Shown here: one piece after another, positions 26,004 through 35,009 of the stretch | Position numbering within the stretch: position 1 is the first letter of the stretch | How the letters are laid out: each line of letters starts with the position of its first letter | NCBI RefSeq assembly: GCF_014873145.1 | Contig: NZ_JADBEK010000001.1 | Location: forward strand, 11,718,001-11,782,000 | Length of the DNA: 64,000 nucleotides | Origin: Nonomuraea angiospora | GTDB lineage: Bacteria; Actinomycetota; Actinomycetes; Streptosporangiales; Streptosporangiaceae | Direction: 5' to 3' | Notes under the pieces: generated by a model | Seen by the model: only the letters and a program-made list of their open reading frames with translations | The model's database searches: none | Told to the model about the DNA's origin: nothing | Made by a program: the position numbers and the translations under genes

Positions 26004-27752
26004 TCAGCGCTTGCCGTCGTAGAGCTCGTCGATCTCCTTGGCGAAGTCGCGCATGACGAGGTTGCGCTTGACCTTGAGCGTGGGCGTCAGGTGCCCGCTG
26101 TCCTCGGTGATGTCCAGCTCCAGGATCGTGAACTTCTTGATCTGCTCGGGCTTCGACACCAGCAGGTTGGCCCGGTCCACGGCCTCCTGGACCTGCGCCA
26201 GCACCGCCGGGTCCGTGCGCAGCGCGGCGGGGGAGGCCCCGTCGGGCAGCGCCTCCGGGTCGAGGGTGATCAGGGCGGCCACGAAGGGCCGGCCGTCGCC
26301 GACGATCATGGCCTGGGAGATCAGCGGGTGGGCGCGCAGCGCGTCCTCGATCGGCCCGGGGGCGACGTTCTTGCCCGCCGCCGTCACCAGGATCTCCTTC
26401 TTGCGCCCCGTGATCCGCAGGTAGCCGTCGGCGTCCAGCTCGCCGATGTCGCCCGTGTGGAACCAGCCCTCGGCGTCGATCACCTCGGCGGTGGCCTCGT
26501 CGTTCCTCCAGTAGCCCGGGGAGACGTTGCGGCCCTTGGCCAGGATCTCCCCGTCGTCGGCGATGCGCAGGCTCACGCCGGGCAGGGGCTTGCCGACGGT
26601 GCCGATCTTGTTGCCGTACGGCATGTTGACCGTGCACGGCCCGGTGGTCTCCGTCAGGCCGTAGCCCTCGAAGACCTCGATGCCGACGCCCCTGAAGAAG
26701 TGGCCGAGCCGCTCGCCCAGCGCGCCGCCGCCGGAGACGGCGGCCGACAGGCGGCCGCCCGTGGCCGCGCGGAGCTTGGTGTACACCAGCCGGTCGAACA
26801 GCAGATGCTTCAGCCGCAGGCCGAGGGGCACGCCGGCGGCGGAGGCGCGGCTCGAGGCCGTCGCCACGTCCACGGCGCTGGCGAAGATCTTGCCCTTGCC
26901 GCCGGAGATGGCCTTCTGCTCGGCGCCGTTGTAGACCTTCTCGAACACGCGGGGCACGCCCAGCAGGAACGTGGGCTTGAAGTCCTGCAGGTCGGGGGCC
27001 ACGTTCTTCATGTTGGGCGTGTGCGCGATGACCGCGCCCGCCTCGATCAGCACCACCTGGATGATCCGGGCGAGGATGTGCGCCAGCGGCAGGAACAGCA
27101 GGGCCGCCGGGTCCTTGGTGGCGAACAGCGGCTCCAGCGGGCCGCGCAGCACGTTGAGGGCGGTGAAGAGCAGGTTGTCGTGGGTGATGCGGCAGCCCTT
27201 GGGGCGTCCGGTGGTGCCCGAGGTGTAGACGACGGTGGCGAGGTCGGCGATGCCCACCCGCTCGCGCCGCCGATCCACGTCGGCGTCGGAGACGTCACCC
27301 GGCTCCAGGGCGCCGTCGATCCGCCAGACCGCCTTCAGCTCGGGCGCGGCCTCCCTGACGGTCTCCTCGTGCTCGTCCAGCTCGACGAACACCGCCTTCG
27401 CCTCGCTGTCGGTCAGGATCCACCTGACCTGCTCGACCGAGGAGGTCTCGTAGATCGGCACGGTGACCGCCCCGATCGTCCAGATGGCGTAGTCGACCAG
27501 CGTCCACTCGTAGCGGGTGCGCGACATCAGCGCGACCCGGTCGCCGTGCGAGATCCCCGCCGCGATCAGCCCCTTGGCCACCTCGACCACCTGATCGCGG
27601 AACTCGGAGGCGGTGACCACGGGCCAGCCGGAGTCCGCCTTACGGCGCATGATCACGGCGCCCGGCTCCTGCTCGGCCCGCTTGAACACGGTGTCGGACA
27701 GGCCGGCGGAAGCAGGCACATCGACCAGGACGGGAACGCTGTACTCGCGCAA
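26004..27752 (-). CDS. Long-chain acyl-CoA ligase (FadD15-like AMP-binding enzyme)
   Basis: 582 residues from a TTG start; GAGGAG lies eight bases upstream and no better ATG fits. ANL superfamily: the P-loop-like motif TVVYTSGTTGRPKGC at about 173-187, YGLTETTGPCT (A5), GWFHTGDIGELDADGYLRITGRKKE (A7/A8) and a C-terminal Lys in LTPTLKVKRN. It activates long-chain fatty acids with ATP and CoA. The length of about 600 and the neighbours (pimB, SRPBCC, arsA) match Rv2187 fadD15. Confidence 0.92.
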   Translation of the reverse strand: MREYSVPVLVDVPASAGLSDTVFKRAEQEPGAVIMRRKADSGWPVVTASEFRDQVVEVAKGLIAAGISHGDRVALMSRTRYEWTLVDYAIWTIGAVTVPIYETSSVEQVRWILTDSEAKAVFVELDEHEETVREAAPELKAVWRIDGALEPGDVSDADVDRRRERVGIADLATVVYTSGTTGRPKGCRITHDNLLFTALNVLRGPLEPLFATKDPAALLFLPLAHILARIIQVVLIEAGAVIAHTPNMKNVAPDLQDFKPTFLLGVPRVFEKVYNGAEQKAISGGKGKIFASAVDVATASSRASAAGVPLGLRLKHLLFDRLVYTKLRAATGGRLSAAVSGGGALGERLGHFFRGVGIEVFEGYGLTETTGPCTVNMPYGNKIGTVGKPLPGVSLRIADDGEILAKGRNVSPGYWRNDEATAEVIDAEGWFHTGDIGELDADGYLRITGRKKEILVTAAGKNVAPGPIEDALRAHPLISQAMIVGDGRPFVAALITLDPEALPDGASPAALRTDPAVLAQVQEAVDRANLLVSKPEQIKKFTILELDITEDSGHLTPTLKVKRNLVMRDFAKEIDELYDGKR

Positions 27753-27843
27753 CGGATCAACTCCTCTTCGGGGACCGCCTGGACGTTACCGCGTCAAGTT
27801 ACGGGCGGGTAGTGTCACAGCTCACGCTAGCAGTCGGCCTCAG

Positions 27844-27849
27844 TAGGAT
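27844..27849 (+). promoter_or_regulatory. -10 box of a leaderless phosphoesterase transcript
   Basis: TAGGAT followed by 6 nt and the ATG at 27856. Confidence 0.5.
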
Positions 27850-27855
27850 TTGCCC

Positions 27856-28623
27856 ATGAGGGTCCATGTCGTCAGCGATGTCCATGGCAGGGCCGACGCG
27901 CTGGCCAGGGCCGGCGACGGGGCGGACGCGCTGGTCTGCCTGGGCGACCTGATCCTTTTCGTCGACTACGACGACCACGCGCAGGGCATCTTCCCCGACC
28001 TGTTCGGCGCCGAGCGGGCCGCCGAGCTCATCGCGCTGCGCACGGCCAAGCGGTTCGACGAGGCCAGGGCCATGTCCGCGCGCCTGTGGGCGACGCTCGA
28101 CGGCGACCCGCGCGAGCACATCGAACGCCGCGTGCGCTCCCAGTACGAGACCCTCTTCGCCGCCATGCCCACCCCGGCCTTCCTCACCTACGGCAACGTC
28201 GACCTGCCGCGGCTGTGGGGCGACTACCTCAGGCCCGGCATCCAGGTGCTCGACGGGCAGGTGGCGGAGATCGGCGGCCTGCGGTTCGGGTTCGTGGGCG
28301 GCGGGCTGCGGACCCCCTACCGCACGCCGTACGAGATCAGCGACGAGGAGTACGCGGCCAAGGTCGAGGCGGTCGGGGAGGTGGACGTGCTGTGCTGCCA
28401 CATCCCGCCGGCCGTGCCCGAGCTCCTCTACGACGTGGTGGCCAGGCGGTTCGAGCGCGGCAGCGAGGCCACGCTGGCGGCCATCGAGCGGACCCAGCCG
28501 CGCTACGCGCTCTTCGGCCACGTGCACAACCCGCTCTACGCGCGCACCCGCATCGGGCGCACCGAATGCGTGAACGTGGGCCACTTCCGCGGAAGGGGCG
28601 AGCCGTTCGTCCTCGAATGGTGA
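27856..28623 (+). CDS. Calcineurin-like metallophosphoesterase
   Basis: 255 residues. Motifs VVSDVHGRADAL (DxH), CLGDLILF (GD), LTYGNVDLP (GN in place of GNHE), CCHIPPA and LFGHVHNPL (GHxH) give the two-metal site of the calcineurin-like fold. Substrate unknown; could act on a phosphodiester or nucleotide. Leaderless start; the TTG six bases upstream in frame is not needed. Confidence 0.88.
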   Translation: MRVHVVSDVHGRADALARAGDGADALVCLGDLILFVDYDDHAQGIFPDLFGAERAAELIALRTAKRFDEARAMSARLWATLDGDPREHIERRVRSQYETLFAAMPTPAFLTYGNVDLPRLWGDYLRPGIQVLDGQVAEIGGLRFGFVGGGLRTPYRTPYEISDEEYAAKVEAVGEVDVLCCHIPPAVPELLYDVVARRFERGSEATLAAIERTQPRYALFGHVHNPLYARTRIGRTECVNVGHFRGRGEPFVLEW

Positions 28624-28677
28624 CCCGGCCTGCGGTGGCGGCGCCGGGCGATCCACCGCAACGAGCGGATTCTGCAT

Positions 28678-28683
28678 TACGGT
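28678..28683 (+). promoter_or_regulatory. -10 box of a leaderless SRPBCC transcript
   Basis: TACGGT followed by 6 nt and the ATG at 28690. Confidence 0.5.
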
Positions 28684-28689
28684 GGTCGC

Positions 28690-29124
28690 ATGGCTGATCG
28701 CACCACTTCGAGCACCACCATCAGCGCCGGCCGGCCCGAGGTCATGGCGGTCATCGCCGACTTCCCCTCGTACCCCGACTGGGCCGGGCAGGTCAAGAGC
28801 GCCGAGGTCCTCACCACCGACGGGCAGGGCATGCCGGAGACGGTGCGCTTCGTCCTCGACGCCGGGATGATCAGTGACACCTACACCCTCGGCTACAGCT
28901 GGCAGGACGACCACGTGAGCTGGCAGGTGGTCGAGCCGGGCAAGATGGTCTCCGAGCTGCAGGGGAGTTACCGGCTCGCCGACACGGGCAGGGGCACGGA
29001 CGTGACGTACGAGCTCACGGTCGATCTGAGCGTGCCCATGATCGGCATGATCAAGCGCAAGGCCGAGAAGGTGATCGTGGACACCGCGCTCAAGGGCCTC
29101 AAGAAGCGCGTCGAAGGCAGCTGA
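28690..29124 (+). CDS. SRPBCC (START-like) family protein
   Basis: 144 residues: polyketide cyclase/dehydrase-type hydrophobic-pocket fold (VMAVIADFPSYPDWAGQVKSAEV at the start, a final amphipathic helix IKRKAEKVIVDTALKGLKKRV). It matches the position of Rv2185c. Ligand unknown. The arsA-like gene starts 2 bp after its stop, so the two are co-transcribed. Confidence 0.88.
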   Translation: MADRTTSSTTISAGRPEVMAVIADFPSYPDWAGQVKSAEVLTTDGQGMPETVRFVLDAGMISDTYTLGYSWQDDHVSWQVVEPGKMVSELQGSYRLADTGRGTDVTYELTVDLSVPMIGMIKRKAEKVIVDTALKGLKKRVEGS

Positions 29125-29125
29125 G

Positions 29126-30286
29126 TTGAGCCCGAGGGTCCTGCTCTTCACCGGGAAGGGCGGCGTCGGCAAGACCACGGCCGCCGCCGCCACCGCCACG
29201 CTCGCCGCCAGGCGCGGGCTCAAGACGCTCATCGTCTCGACCGACACCGCCCACTCGCTGGCCGACGCGCTCGATGTCGAGCCCGGCGAGATCGCGCCGG
29301 GCCTGCACCTGCACCAGGTGGACACGCAGAGGTCGCTGGAGCGCCACTGGGGCGAGCTGCAGCAGTACGCCAGGGGCGTGCTGAGCGAGCTGGGCCTCGA
29401 CGAGATCACCTCCGAGGAGATCACCGTGCTGCCCGGCGCCGAGGAGGTCATCGCCCTCCTGGAGCTGCGCGAGCACGCCCGCGAGGGCCGCTGGGACGTG
29501 ATCGTCGTCGACTGCGCGCCCACCGCCGAGACGCTGCGGCTGCTGGCCCTGCCCGAGGCGCTCGACTGGCACGTCAGCAAGCTCATGCCCGTCGGGCGCA
29601 GGCTCGTCAGGCTCGTCTCGCCGTTCATGCGCAGCGTCGCCCACGTCAGCGCGCCCGGCGAGGAGGTCATGAGCGCGGGCGAGCGCCTGCACCGCGGCCT
29701 CATGGAGGTGCGCGAGCTGCTCACCGGCGACCACGCCTCCGTGCGGCTCGTGCTCACGCCCGAGTCCGTGGTGCTCGCCGAGGCCAGGCGCACCCTCACC
29801 TCGCTCAACCTGTACGGCTACCGCGTCGACGCCGTCATCGCCAACCGCGTCTTCCCCTCCGGCGGCGCCGACGAGTGGCGCGAGGGGTGGGCGGCGGCGC
29901 AGTCCAGGCTGCTGGCCGAGGCGGAGCAGTCGTTCGCGCCGCTGCCCATCCACGTCATCCCCTACCTGCCCGCCGAGCCCGTCGGCATCGACGCGCTGGC
30001 CGAGGTGGGCGAGGCGATGTACGGCGAGTCCGACCCGTTCGCCGCCCACGCCGTCGAGCCGCCGCTGCGGATGGACGCCGACGAGCTGGTCCTCGCCCTG
30101 CCCGGCGCCGACCGCGGCGACGTCGACCTGGCCCGCAAGGGCGACGAGCTGATCGTCACGGCCGGGCCCTACCGCAGGATCCTGGCGCTGCCCGCGGCCC
30201 TGGCCCGCAGGAAGATCACCGGGGCCGCGCTCCGCGACGGCGTGCTGCGGGTAGGTTTCAGCCCGGGGAGCGAATCCGCGTCCTGA
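29126..30286 (+). CDS. ArsA/GET3-like ATPase with C-terminal HSP20-like domain
   Basis: 386 residues from TTG 29126. Deviant Walker A GKGGVGKTT at about 8-16, switch I-like STDTAHSLADAL, Walker B VIVVDCAPTAETLRLL; the C-terminal 80 residues (LVLALPGADRGDVDLARKGDELIVTAGPYRR) match the ArsA_HSP20 domain. No arsB or other arsenic gene is near, so an arsenite role is unlikely. The position fits Rv2184c. Confidence 0.88.
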   Translation: MSPRVLLFTGKGGVGKTTAAAATATLAARRGLKTLIVSTDTAHSLADALDVEPGEIAPGLHLHQVDTQRSLERHWGELQQYARGVLSELGLDEITSEEITVLPGAEEVIALLELREHAREGRWDVIVVDCAPTAETLRLLALPEALDWHVSKLMPVGRRLVRLVSPFMRSVAHVSAPGEEVMSAGERLHRGLMEVRELLTGDHASVRLVLTPESVVLAEARRTLTSLNLYGYRVDAVIANRVFPSGGADEWREGWAAAQSRLLAEAEQSFAPLPIHVIPYLPAEPVGIDALAEVGEAMYGESDPFAAHAVEPPLRMDADELVLALPGADRGDVDLARKGDELIVTAGPYRRILALPAALARRKITGAALRDGVLRVGFSPGSESAS

Positions 30287-30328
30287 GGAGTTGAGGAGGA
30301 TGAGCGACCCATACGCAGGGAGGGCGAG

Positions 30329-30742
30329 ATGACCGAGAGCAACACCGGCAACGACAGAGACCCGATCGGGACCGTCGCGGACGAGGCACGCAAGCTGTTC
30401 GAGTCGATCCAGGGGCGGGCCACCCGCCAGGTCGGCAGGAGCGTGTTCAACTCGTTCACCGGCGCGGGCCCCCGCAGGGAGCGCGACGTGTGGGAAGAGG
30501 CGGTGTCCGAGTCCCACGACGAGTACATCTGCCGGGCCTGCCCGTGGTGCAGGGCCATCGCGGCGCAGCGCGAGTCGGGCGCCGACGTGACGGGGCACCT
30601 GATGGCCGCGGGCGGGGAGCTGTTCGCCGCGTTCCGCGGCGCGCTGGACTCGCTGAGCAGGCCCGCTCCCCGCGGGCCGCGCGAGGACACGCAGGAGCGC
30701 CGCGACCGCGGCGACAGTGTGGAACACATAGATCTGGGATAG
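30329..30742 (+). CDS. Conserved hypothetical protein with CRACPWC motif
   Basis: 137 residues, no recognised named domain. Mostly helical and polar; the motif ICRACPWCRAIAA (about residues 68-80) places three Cys that could bind a metal. The C-terminus is Arg/Asp-rich. Located between the arsA-like and glucokinase genes, spacing 42 and 15 bp, so it is probably part of the operon. Confidence 0.7.
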   Translation: MTESNTGNDRDPIGTVADEARKLFESIQGRATRQVGRSVFNSFTGAGPRRERDVWEEAVSESHDEYICRACPWCRAIAAQRESGADVTGHLMAAGGELFAAFRGALDSLSRPAPRGPREDTQERRDRGDSVEHIDLG

Positions 30743-30757
30743 GGAGAAAAAGGGGCA

Positions 30758-31690
30758 ATGCTCACGATCGGTGTCGATATCGGCGGGACCAAGGTGGCCG
30801 CCGGTGTGGTCGACGACCAGGGCGTGATCGTCGAACACACACTCAGGCCCACCGCCGCCGACCGCCCCGACGTGGTGGCCGAGACGGTGGCCGATGTCGT
30901 TCGCGAGCTGAGCGCGGGCAGGCAGATCGAGGCCGTCGGGGTCGGCGCGGCGGGATTCGTCGACGAGACCCGCTCGATGGTGCGCTTCGCCCCCAACCTC
31001 GCCTGGCGCGAGGAGCCGCTGCAGAAGAAGATCAGCGGCCTCGTCGGCCTGCCGGTCGTGATCGAGAACGACGCCAACGCCATGGCGTGGGGCGAGAGCA
31101 GGTTCGGCGCCGGGCGGGGCCAGTCTTTCGTGGTCTGCATCACGCTCGGCACCGGCATCGGCGGCGGCCTGGTGGTCGACGGCGCCCTCTACCGCGGCCG
31201 CTGGGGCATGGGCGCCGAGTTCGGCCACATGCAGGTGCTCCCCGGCGGGCGCCAGTGCGGCTGCGGCAACGTCGGCTGCTGGGAGCAGTACGCCAGCGGC
31301 CAGGCCCTCGTCAAGGACACCAGGGAGATCGCCGAGGCCCACCCGGAGCAGGCGAAGATCCTCCTCGGCCTGGCCGGCGGCAAGATCGAGGGCGAGGAGA
31401 TCACCGAGGCGGCCCGGCTGGGCGACGAGGCGTCGCTGGCCGCGTTCGCCAGCCTGGCCGACTGGCTGGGCCAGGGCATGGCAGACCTGGCCTCCGTCCT
31501 CGACCCCGGCTGCTTCATCGTGGGCGGCGGTGTCTCGCGGGCCGCCGACCTGTTCATCGACCGGGCCCGCCAGGCCTTCGCCGACAAGCTCACCGGCCGC
31601 GGGCACCGGCCGCTCGCCGAGATCCGGCTGGCCGAGCTGGGCGCCTCGGCGGGGGTGGTGGGCGCGGCCGACCTGGCCAGGCTGCGCTGA
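30758..31690 (+). CDS. glkA: ROK-family glucokinase
   Basis: 310 residues. DIGGTKVAAGVVD (7-19) is the ATP-phosphate motif; ENDANAMAWGE and GTGIGGGLVVDG follow; the ROK zinc motif CGCGNVGCWEQYASG starts at about residue 167. It phosphorylates glucose at C6 with ATP, and in actinomycetes GlkA also mediates carbon catabolite repression. Co-transcribed with the EEP gene that overlaps its stop. Confidence 0.93.
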   Translation: MLTIGVDIGGTKVAAGVVDDQGVIVEHTLRPTAADRPDVVAETVADVVRELSAGRQIEAVGVGAAGFVDETRSMVRFAPNLAWREEPLQKKISGLVGLPVVIENDANAMAWGESRFGAGRGQSFVVCITLGTGIGGGLVVDGALYRGRWGMGAEFGHMQVLPGGRQCGCGNVGCWEQYASGQALVKDTREIAEAHPEQAKILLGLAGGKIEGEEITEAARLGDEASLAAFASLADWLGQGMADLASVLDPGCFIVGGGVSRAADLFIDRARQAFADKLTGRGHRPLAEIRLAELGASAGVVGAADLARLR

Positions 31691-32382
31691 CGATCCGGGT
31701 CGGCACGTACAACGTACGCGGGCTGCGCGACAGCGTGCCCGCGTTGACCAGGGTGATCACCGCCATGCGCGCCGACGTGCTGTGCGTGCAGGAGGCGCCC
31801 AGGCTCGTCCGCTGGCGGGCCCGGCGCGGGGCCCTGGCCGCCGCGGCGGGTCTGCGCGTGGCCACCCCCGGCCGGATCGGCGGCGTGGCCGTGCTCGCCG
31901 GCCCGCGCGCCGCCGTGCTGCACGCCGAGAGCCACGCCCTGCGGTCGTTCCTCGGGCTGGAGCGGCGCGCCCTCGCGCTCGCCGTGGTGGAGATCGAGGG
32001 GGCCCGCCTGGCCGTCGGCTCGCTCCATCTCGACCTCAACGGCCCGGCCAGGGTCCACCACGCCGCCGAGGCCGTGGCGCTGATGGAGCGCGCGGCCACC
32101 CGGTTCGGCGCGACGATCGTGCTCGGCGGCGACATCAACGAGCAGGCGCACCAGCCCGCCTGGCGCTACCTCGCCGGACGGCTGGCCGACTGCCACGCCG
32201 TGGCGCCCAAGGGCGATGGCCTGACGTTCACCGCGGCCCGGCCCTCCGTGCGCATCGACGGCGTGTTCGCGGCGCGCGAGGCGCGTGTCGTGTCGTGCGG
32301 GGGAGTGGACGCCCCGATCGCCGATCTGGCCGGGGCCAGTGACCATCTGCCTGTTGTCGCAGAGTTGCGAGTTGGGCACTAA
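31687..32382 (+). CDS. Endonuclease/exonuclease/phosphatase-family protein (probable CTG start)
   Basis: 231 residues. The EEP fold motifs are TYNVRGL, VLCVQEAP (metal Glu), VLGGDINEQ (GD-x-N) and ASDHLPVVAEL (SDH). The conserved core starts at residue 4, yet the frame has no ATG, GTG or TTG nearby; the only fitting codon is CTG at 31687, which overlaps the glucokinase stop as CTGA with AGG five bases before. Could act on DNA, RNA or a phosphoester; substrate unknown. Confidence 0.8.
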   Translation: MTIRVGTYNVRGLRDSVPALTRVITAMRADVLCVQEAPRLVRWRARRGALAAAAGLRVATPGRIGGVAVLAGPRAAVLHAESHALRSFLGLERRALALAVVEIEGARLAVGSLHLDLNGPARVHHAAEAVALMERAATRFGATIVLGGDINEQAHQPAWRYLAGRLADCHAVAPKGDGLTFTAARPSVRIDGVFAAREARVVSCGGVDAPIADLAGASDHLPVVAELRVGH

Positions 32383-32407
32383 CGGGCAAGACCGGCCCCC
32401 CAGCCCG

Positions 32408-32413
32408 TAGCAT
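32408..32413 (+). promoter_or_regulatory. -10 box of a leaderless transcript
   Basis: TAGCAT followed by 6 nt and the ATG at 32420. Confidence 0.5.
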
Positions 32414-32419
32414 TTGCTC

Positions 32420-33565
32420 ATGACCCGTCGCTATCAGCGGCGTGCGCTCTCCTTGATCTTGGCGACGTCCGTGGCCTTGACGCAGGTCACGCCCGCCGCG
32501 CATGCCGAACCCCGCCGCCCCGCCACCATGGAGGCGTGGCAGCAGTCGACAAGCGCGCGCCTGCAGGCCGACGGTTCACTGTCCGACGTGCTGGCCGTCT
32601 CCTCCAACGAGGTGTGGGCGGTCGGCCAGCAGGAGATCTGGGACGTCTGGAAGAACCGCGGCACCATCCGCCACTGGAACGGCAGCGGCTGGTCCGAGGT
32701 CTCCCTCCGCGACGCCACCGCCGCGGGCAACCTGCGCGGGCTGGCCGTCGCCGGGCCGTCCGACGTGTGGGCGGTCGGCGACGGGCACGACGGGCTCCCG
32801 TACCTGGCCCACGGCGACGTCAGCGGGTTCGACCGGATCAGGCCGCAGAGCATCCCCAGCGGCGACGAGCGCCCCACCTCTCTCCTGCGGGCGGGAGACT
32901 GGCTGGGCGGCGTGGACGCCAAGCCGGGGCGGGTCGTGGCGGTCGGCAGCCGCGACCAGCAGGGCCTCATCCTCACCGGCCAGGGCAACTCCTGGACCGT
33001 GCAGCAGACCAAGGAGAAGGGCGCCCTCTACTCGGTGGCCGGCGGCTTCGCCGTCGGCGACACCGGCACCGAGCCGCTGATCGTCCACTACTCGGGCGGC
33101 GCGTGGAAGTCCATGCCGGTGCCCTCGATCCCCGGCGGCTACCTGCGTGACGTGCAGGTCGACAACGCCAAGCGGGCGGTGGCCGTCGGCGGCGTCTACC
33201 GCGGGCCCGGCGAGGTCTCGCCGCTCGTGCTCACCTGGAACGGCAAGCGCTGGAGCGAGCAGCCGACGCCGGTCGCCGACGCCCGCCTCTACGGCGTGAC
33301 CGGCGACGGCAAGGGCCGCTACTGGATCACCGGCTACGACCCGGCGCGGGCCGCCGAGCCGTTCATGCTGCGCTGCGAGAAGGGCGAGTGCGCGACCATC
33401 CGCGGCGAGGCCATGCGGGGCCGCAGCAGCGTGCGCCTCCAGGCGGTGGCCTACCTGCCCGGCAAGGGCACGGTGTGGGCGGTCGGGCACGCGGTCGGCA
33501 CGGGCGACCGCTACACCGACGTGGTCGAGTCGTTCGCGCCCAAGACCACCACCGCGAAGTCCTAG
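32420..33565 (+). CDS. Secreted beta-propeller-like protein with WAVG repeats
   Basis: 381 residues. Signal peptide about 1-30 (RRALSLILATSVALTQVTPAAHA). The mature part has repeating blades marked by VWAVG (SNEVWAVGQQ, SDVWAVGDG, GTVWAVGHA) and related AVG words, giving a six- or seven-blade propeller. No catalytic motif; function unknown. Confidence 0.75.
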   Translation: MTRRYQRRALSLILATSVALTQVTPAAHAEPRRPATMEAWQQSTSARLQADGSLSDVLAVSSNEVWAVGQQEIWDVWKNRGTIRHWNGSGWSEVSLRDATAAGNLRGLAVAGPSDVWAVGDGHDGLPYLAHGDVSGFDRIRPQSIPSGDERPTSLLRAGDWLGGVDAKPGRVVAVGSRDQQGLILTGQGNSWTVQQTKEKGALYSVAGGFAVGDTGTEPLIVHYSGGAWKSMPVPSIPGGYLRDVQVDNAKRAVAVGGVYRGPGEVSPLVLTWNGKRWSEQPTPVADARLYGVTGDGKGRYWITGYDPARAAEPFMLRCEKGECATIRGEAMRGRSSVRLQAVAYLPGKGTVWAVGHAVGTGDRYTDVVESFAPKTTTAKS

Positions 33566-33575
33566 CGGCGGGCCC

Positions 33576-34043
33576 CTACAGCACGGCGCCGTCGTCCCAG
33601 CCGGAGTCGTTGGGCGGGCCGTCGCCCATGCGCACCACCAGCGCCACGAACCCGCCGATGAACGCCGCCACGGCCGTGAACAGCGCCCAGCCCTCCATGT
33701 GCCAGCTCGCCATCGCGGCCACCAGGAGATAGGCGGGGCCGCCGAACAGCGCCACCCACGCCAGCTTGGTGGGCAGGTCGAGCTTGGGCAGCGGAGGCGG
33801 CGGGGGCGGCTCGAAGTGCCCCTCGTCCTCCCCCTCGTCGTCCGCGGCGTCCTTGTACGGGTCCTTGTAGGAGTCCTCGTCGGGCTCGGGCTCCTCCGAG
33901 GGTTTGACCACTCGGCGGGTGGGCTCGGCGGGGACGTTCTCGCTGTCCGGCCATGGCTGGTCGGCCGAGTCGCGCTCGGCGGTGTCGTTGAAGGACGCGA
34001 CGATCTGCCGCCAGACCTCGTCCTCGTCACTCTGGGGCGTCAC
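33576..34043 (-). CDS. Acidic membrane protein of unknown function
   Basis: 155 residues from a GTG. The N-terminal 85 residues are strongly acidic (DPYKDAADDEGEDEG) and end in a proline run; two membrane helices follow (LAWVALFGGPAYLLVAAMA and WALFTAVAAFIGGFVALVV). This pattern is common in actinobacteria without a known role. Confidence 0.72.
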   Translation of the reverse strand: MTPQSDEDEVWRQIVASFNDTAERDSADQPWPDSENVPAEPTRRVVKPSEEPEPDEDSYKDPYKDAADDEGEDEGHFEPPPPPPLPKLDLPTKLAWVALFGGPAYLLVAAMASWHMEGWALFTAVAAFIGGFVALVVRMGDGPPNDSGWDDGAVL

Positions 34044-34089
34044 CTAGATGGACCTCTCCACAGCGATCGCGACTTCCCCCTGGGTGCGA

Positions 34090-34848
34090 TCAGTCCCTCT
34101 GCAAGGGTACCGAGGCATGTGTCCGGATGAAGTCGAGGCTCCCGGCAAAGATCCTGTCGGCATCGTTGTCAAGCGTCGCAACATGGTAGCTATCGCTTAG
34201 CTCCTCGATCGTGGCCTGTGGGACCCTCGCGCGGATGATCGCCACACTCGTCGGCTTGACCACATGGTCCTCCGTGCTGTGGAAGACCAGCAGTGGTTGC
34301 GTCACTTTAGCCAGGTCGGCCTGCACCAGCGACCACAGCGAGGGCAGCGACGCGGCCGCCTTCACCGGGGTGCGGGCATAGCCCAGCTCGGTCACGCCGG
34401 GTTTCTTGACGTCGTTGGCGACGCCGGGCACCGACGGCACGAACCACTTGAGCAGCGGAGCGAGCTTGAGCAGCGGCACGTCGTTCGCGATCGACGGGTT
34501 GACCGCGATCACGCCGGCGATCGCCGGGCCGTGCACCTCGGCGAGTCGCAGCGCCAGGCAGCCGCCCAGCGACAGCCCCGCCACGAACACGTCCGAGCAG
34601 CGCCCCTGGAGGTTCGCGAACGCCTTCTCCACCTCGGCGTACCAGTCCTCCCAGCGCGTCCTGTTCATCTCCTGCCACGTGGTGCCGTGTCCGGGCTGGC
34701 GGGGCAGCGAGACGCTCACCCCGTGCGCGGCCAGGAACTCCCCCCAGGGCCGCAGCGACTGCGGCGTGCCGGTGAACCCGTGGCAGAGCAGCACCCCGAT
34801 CTGGCCCGCTCGATGGTGGTACGGCTCCGCGCCTGGCATGAGCGGCAT
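34090..34848 (-). CDS. Alpha/beta hydrolase (carboxylesterase/monoacylglycerol lipase type)
   Basis: 252 residues from ATG 34848, which has GGAGGAG just upstream; an ATG at 34872 is less likely. Oxyanion HG in LLCHGFTGTP, nucleophile Ser93 in GLSLGG, acid Asp in STEDHVV and His in SYHVATLDND. The family hydrolyses short esters or monoglycerides. Convergent neighbour of the acidic membrane protein gene. Confidence 0.87.
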   Translation of the reverse strand: MPLMPGAEPYHHRAGQIGVLLCHGFTGTPQSLRPWGEFLAAHGVSVSLPRQPGHGTTWQEMNRTRWEDWYAEVEKAFANLQGRCSDVFVAGLSLGGCLALRLAEVHGPAIAGVIAVNPSIANDVPLLKLAPLLKWFVPSVPGVANDVKKPGVTELGYARTPVKAAASLPSLWSLVQADLAKVTQPLLVFHSTEDHVVKPTSVAIIRARVPQATIEELSDSYHVATLDNDADRIFAGSLDFIRTHASVPLQRD

Positions 34849-35009
34849 AACAGCTCCTCCATGCAGTTTCATTCCGGCAGATTCCTCCGGGAACGGCCCG
34901 ATCGTCGCACGTTCCGGGGTGTTTGTGCGAGAGCTGGTGTAGGAGCATCGTGTTCAAGGTGGGAAGATGACTCTGCTCACACGTAACGCGCTGGAGAAGA
35001 GGTGCCGGG

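Noticed and set aside
29126..30286. Arsenic resistance by the ArsA-like ATPase
   Set aside because: No arsB, arsR or arsC nearby, and the C-terminal HSP20-like domain and synteny point to the housekeeping Rv2184c-like family.
29099..31606. 835-codon reverse open frame opposite arsA and glucokinase
   Set aside because: A shadow of GC-rich coding on the other strand; the forward genes carry clear catalytic motifs.
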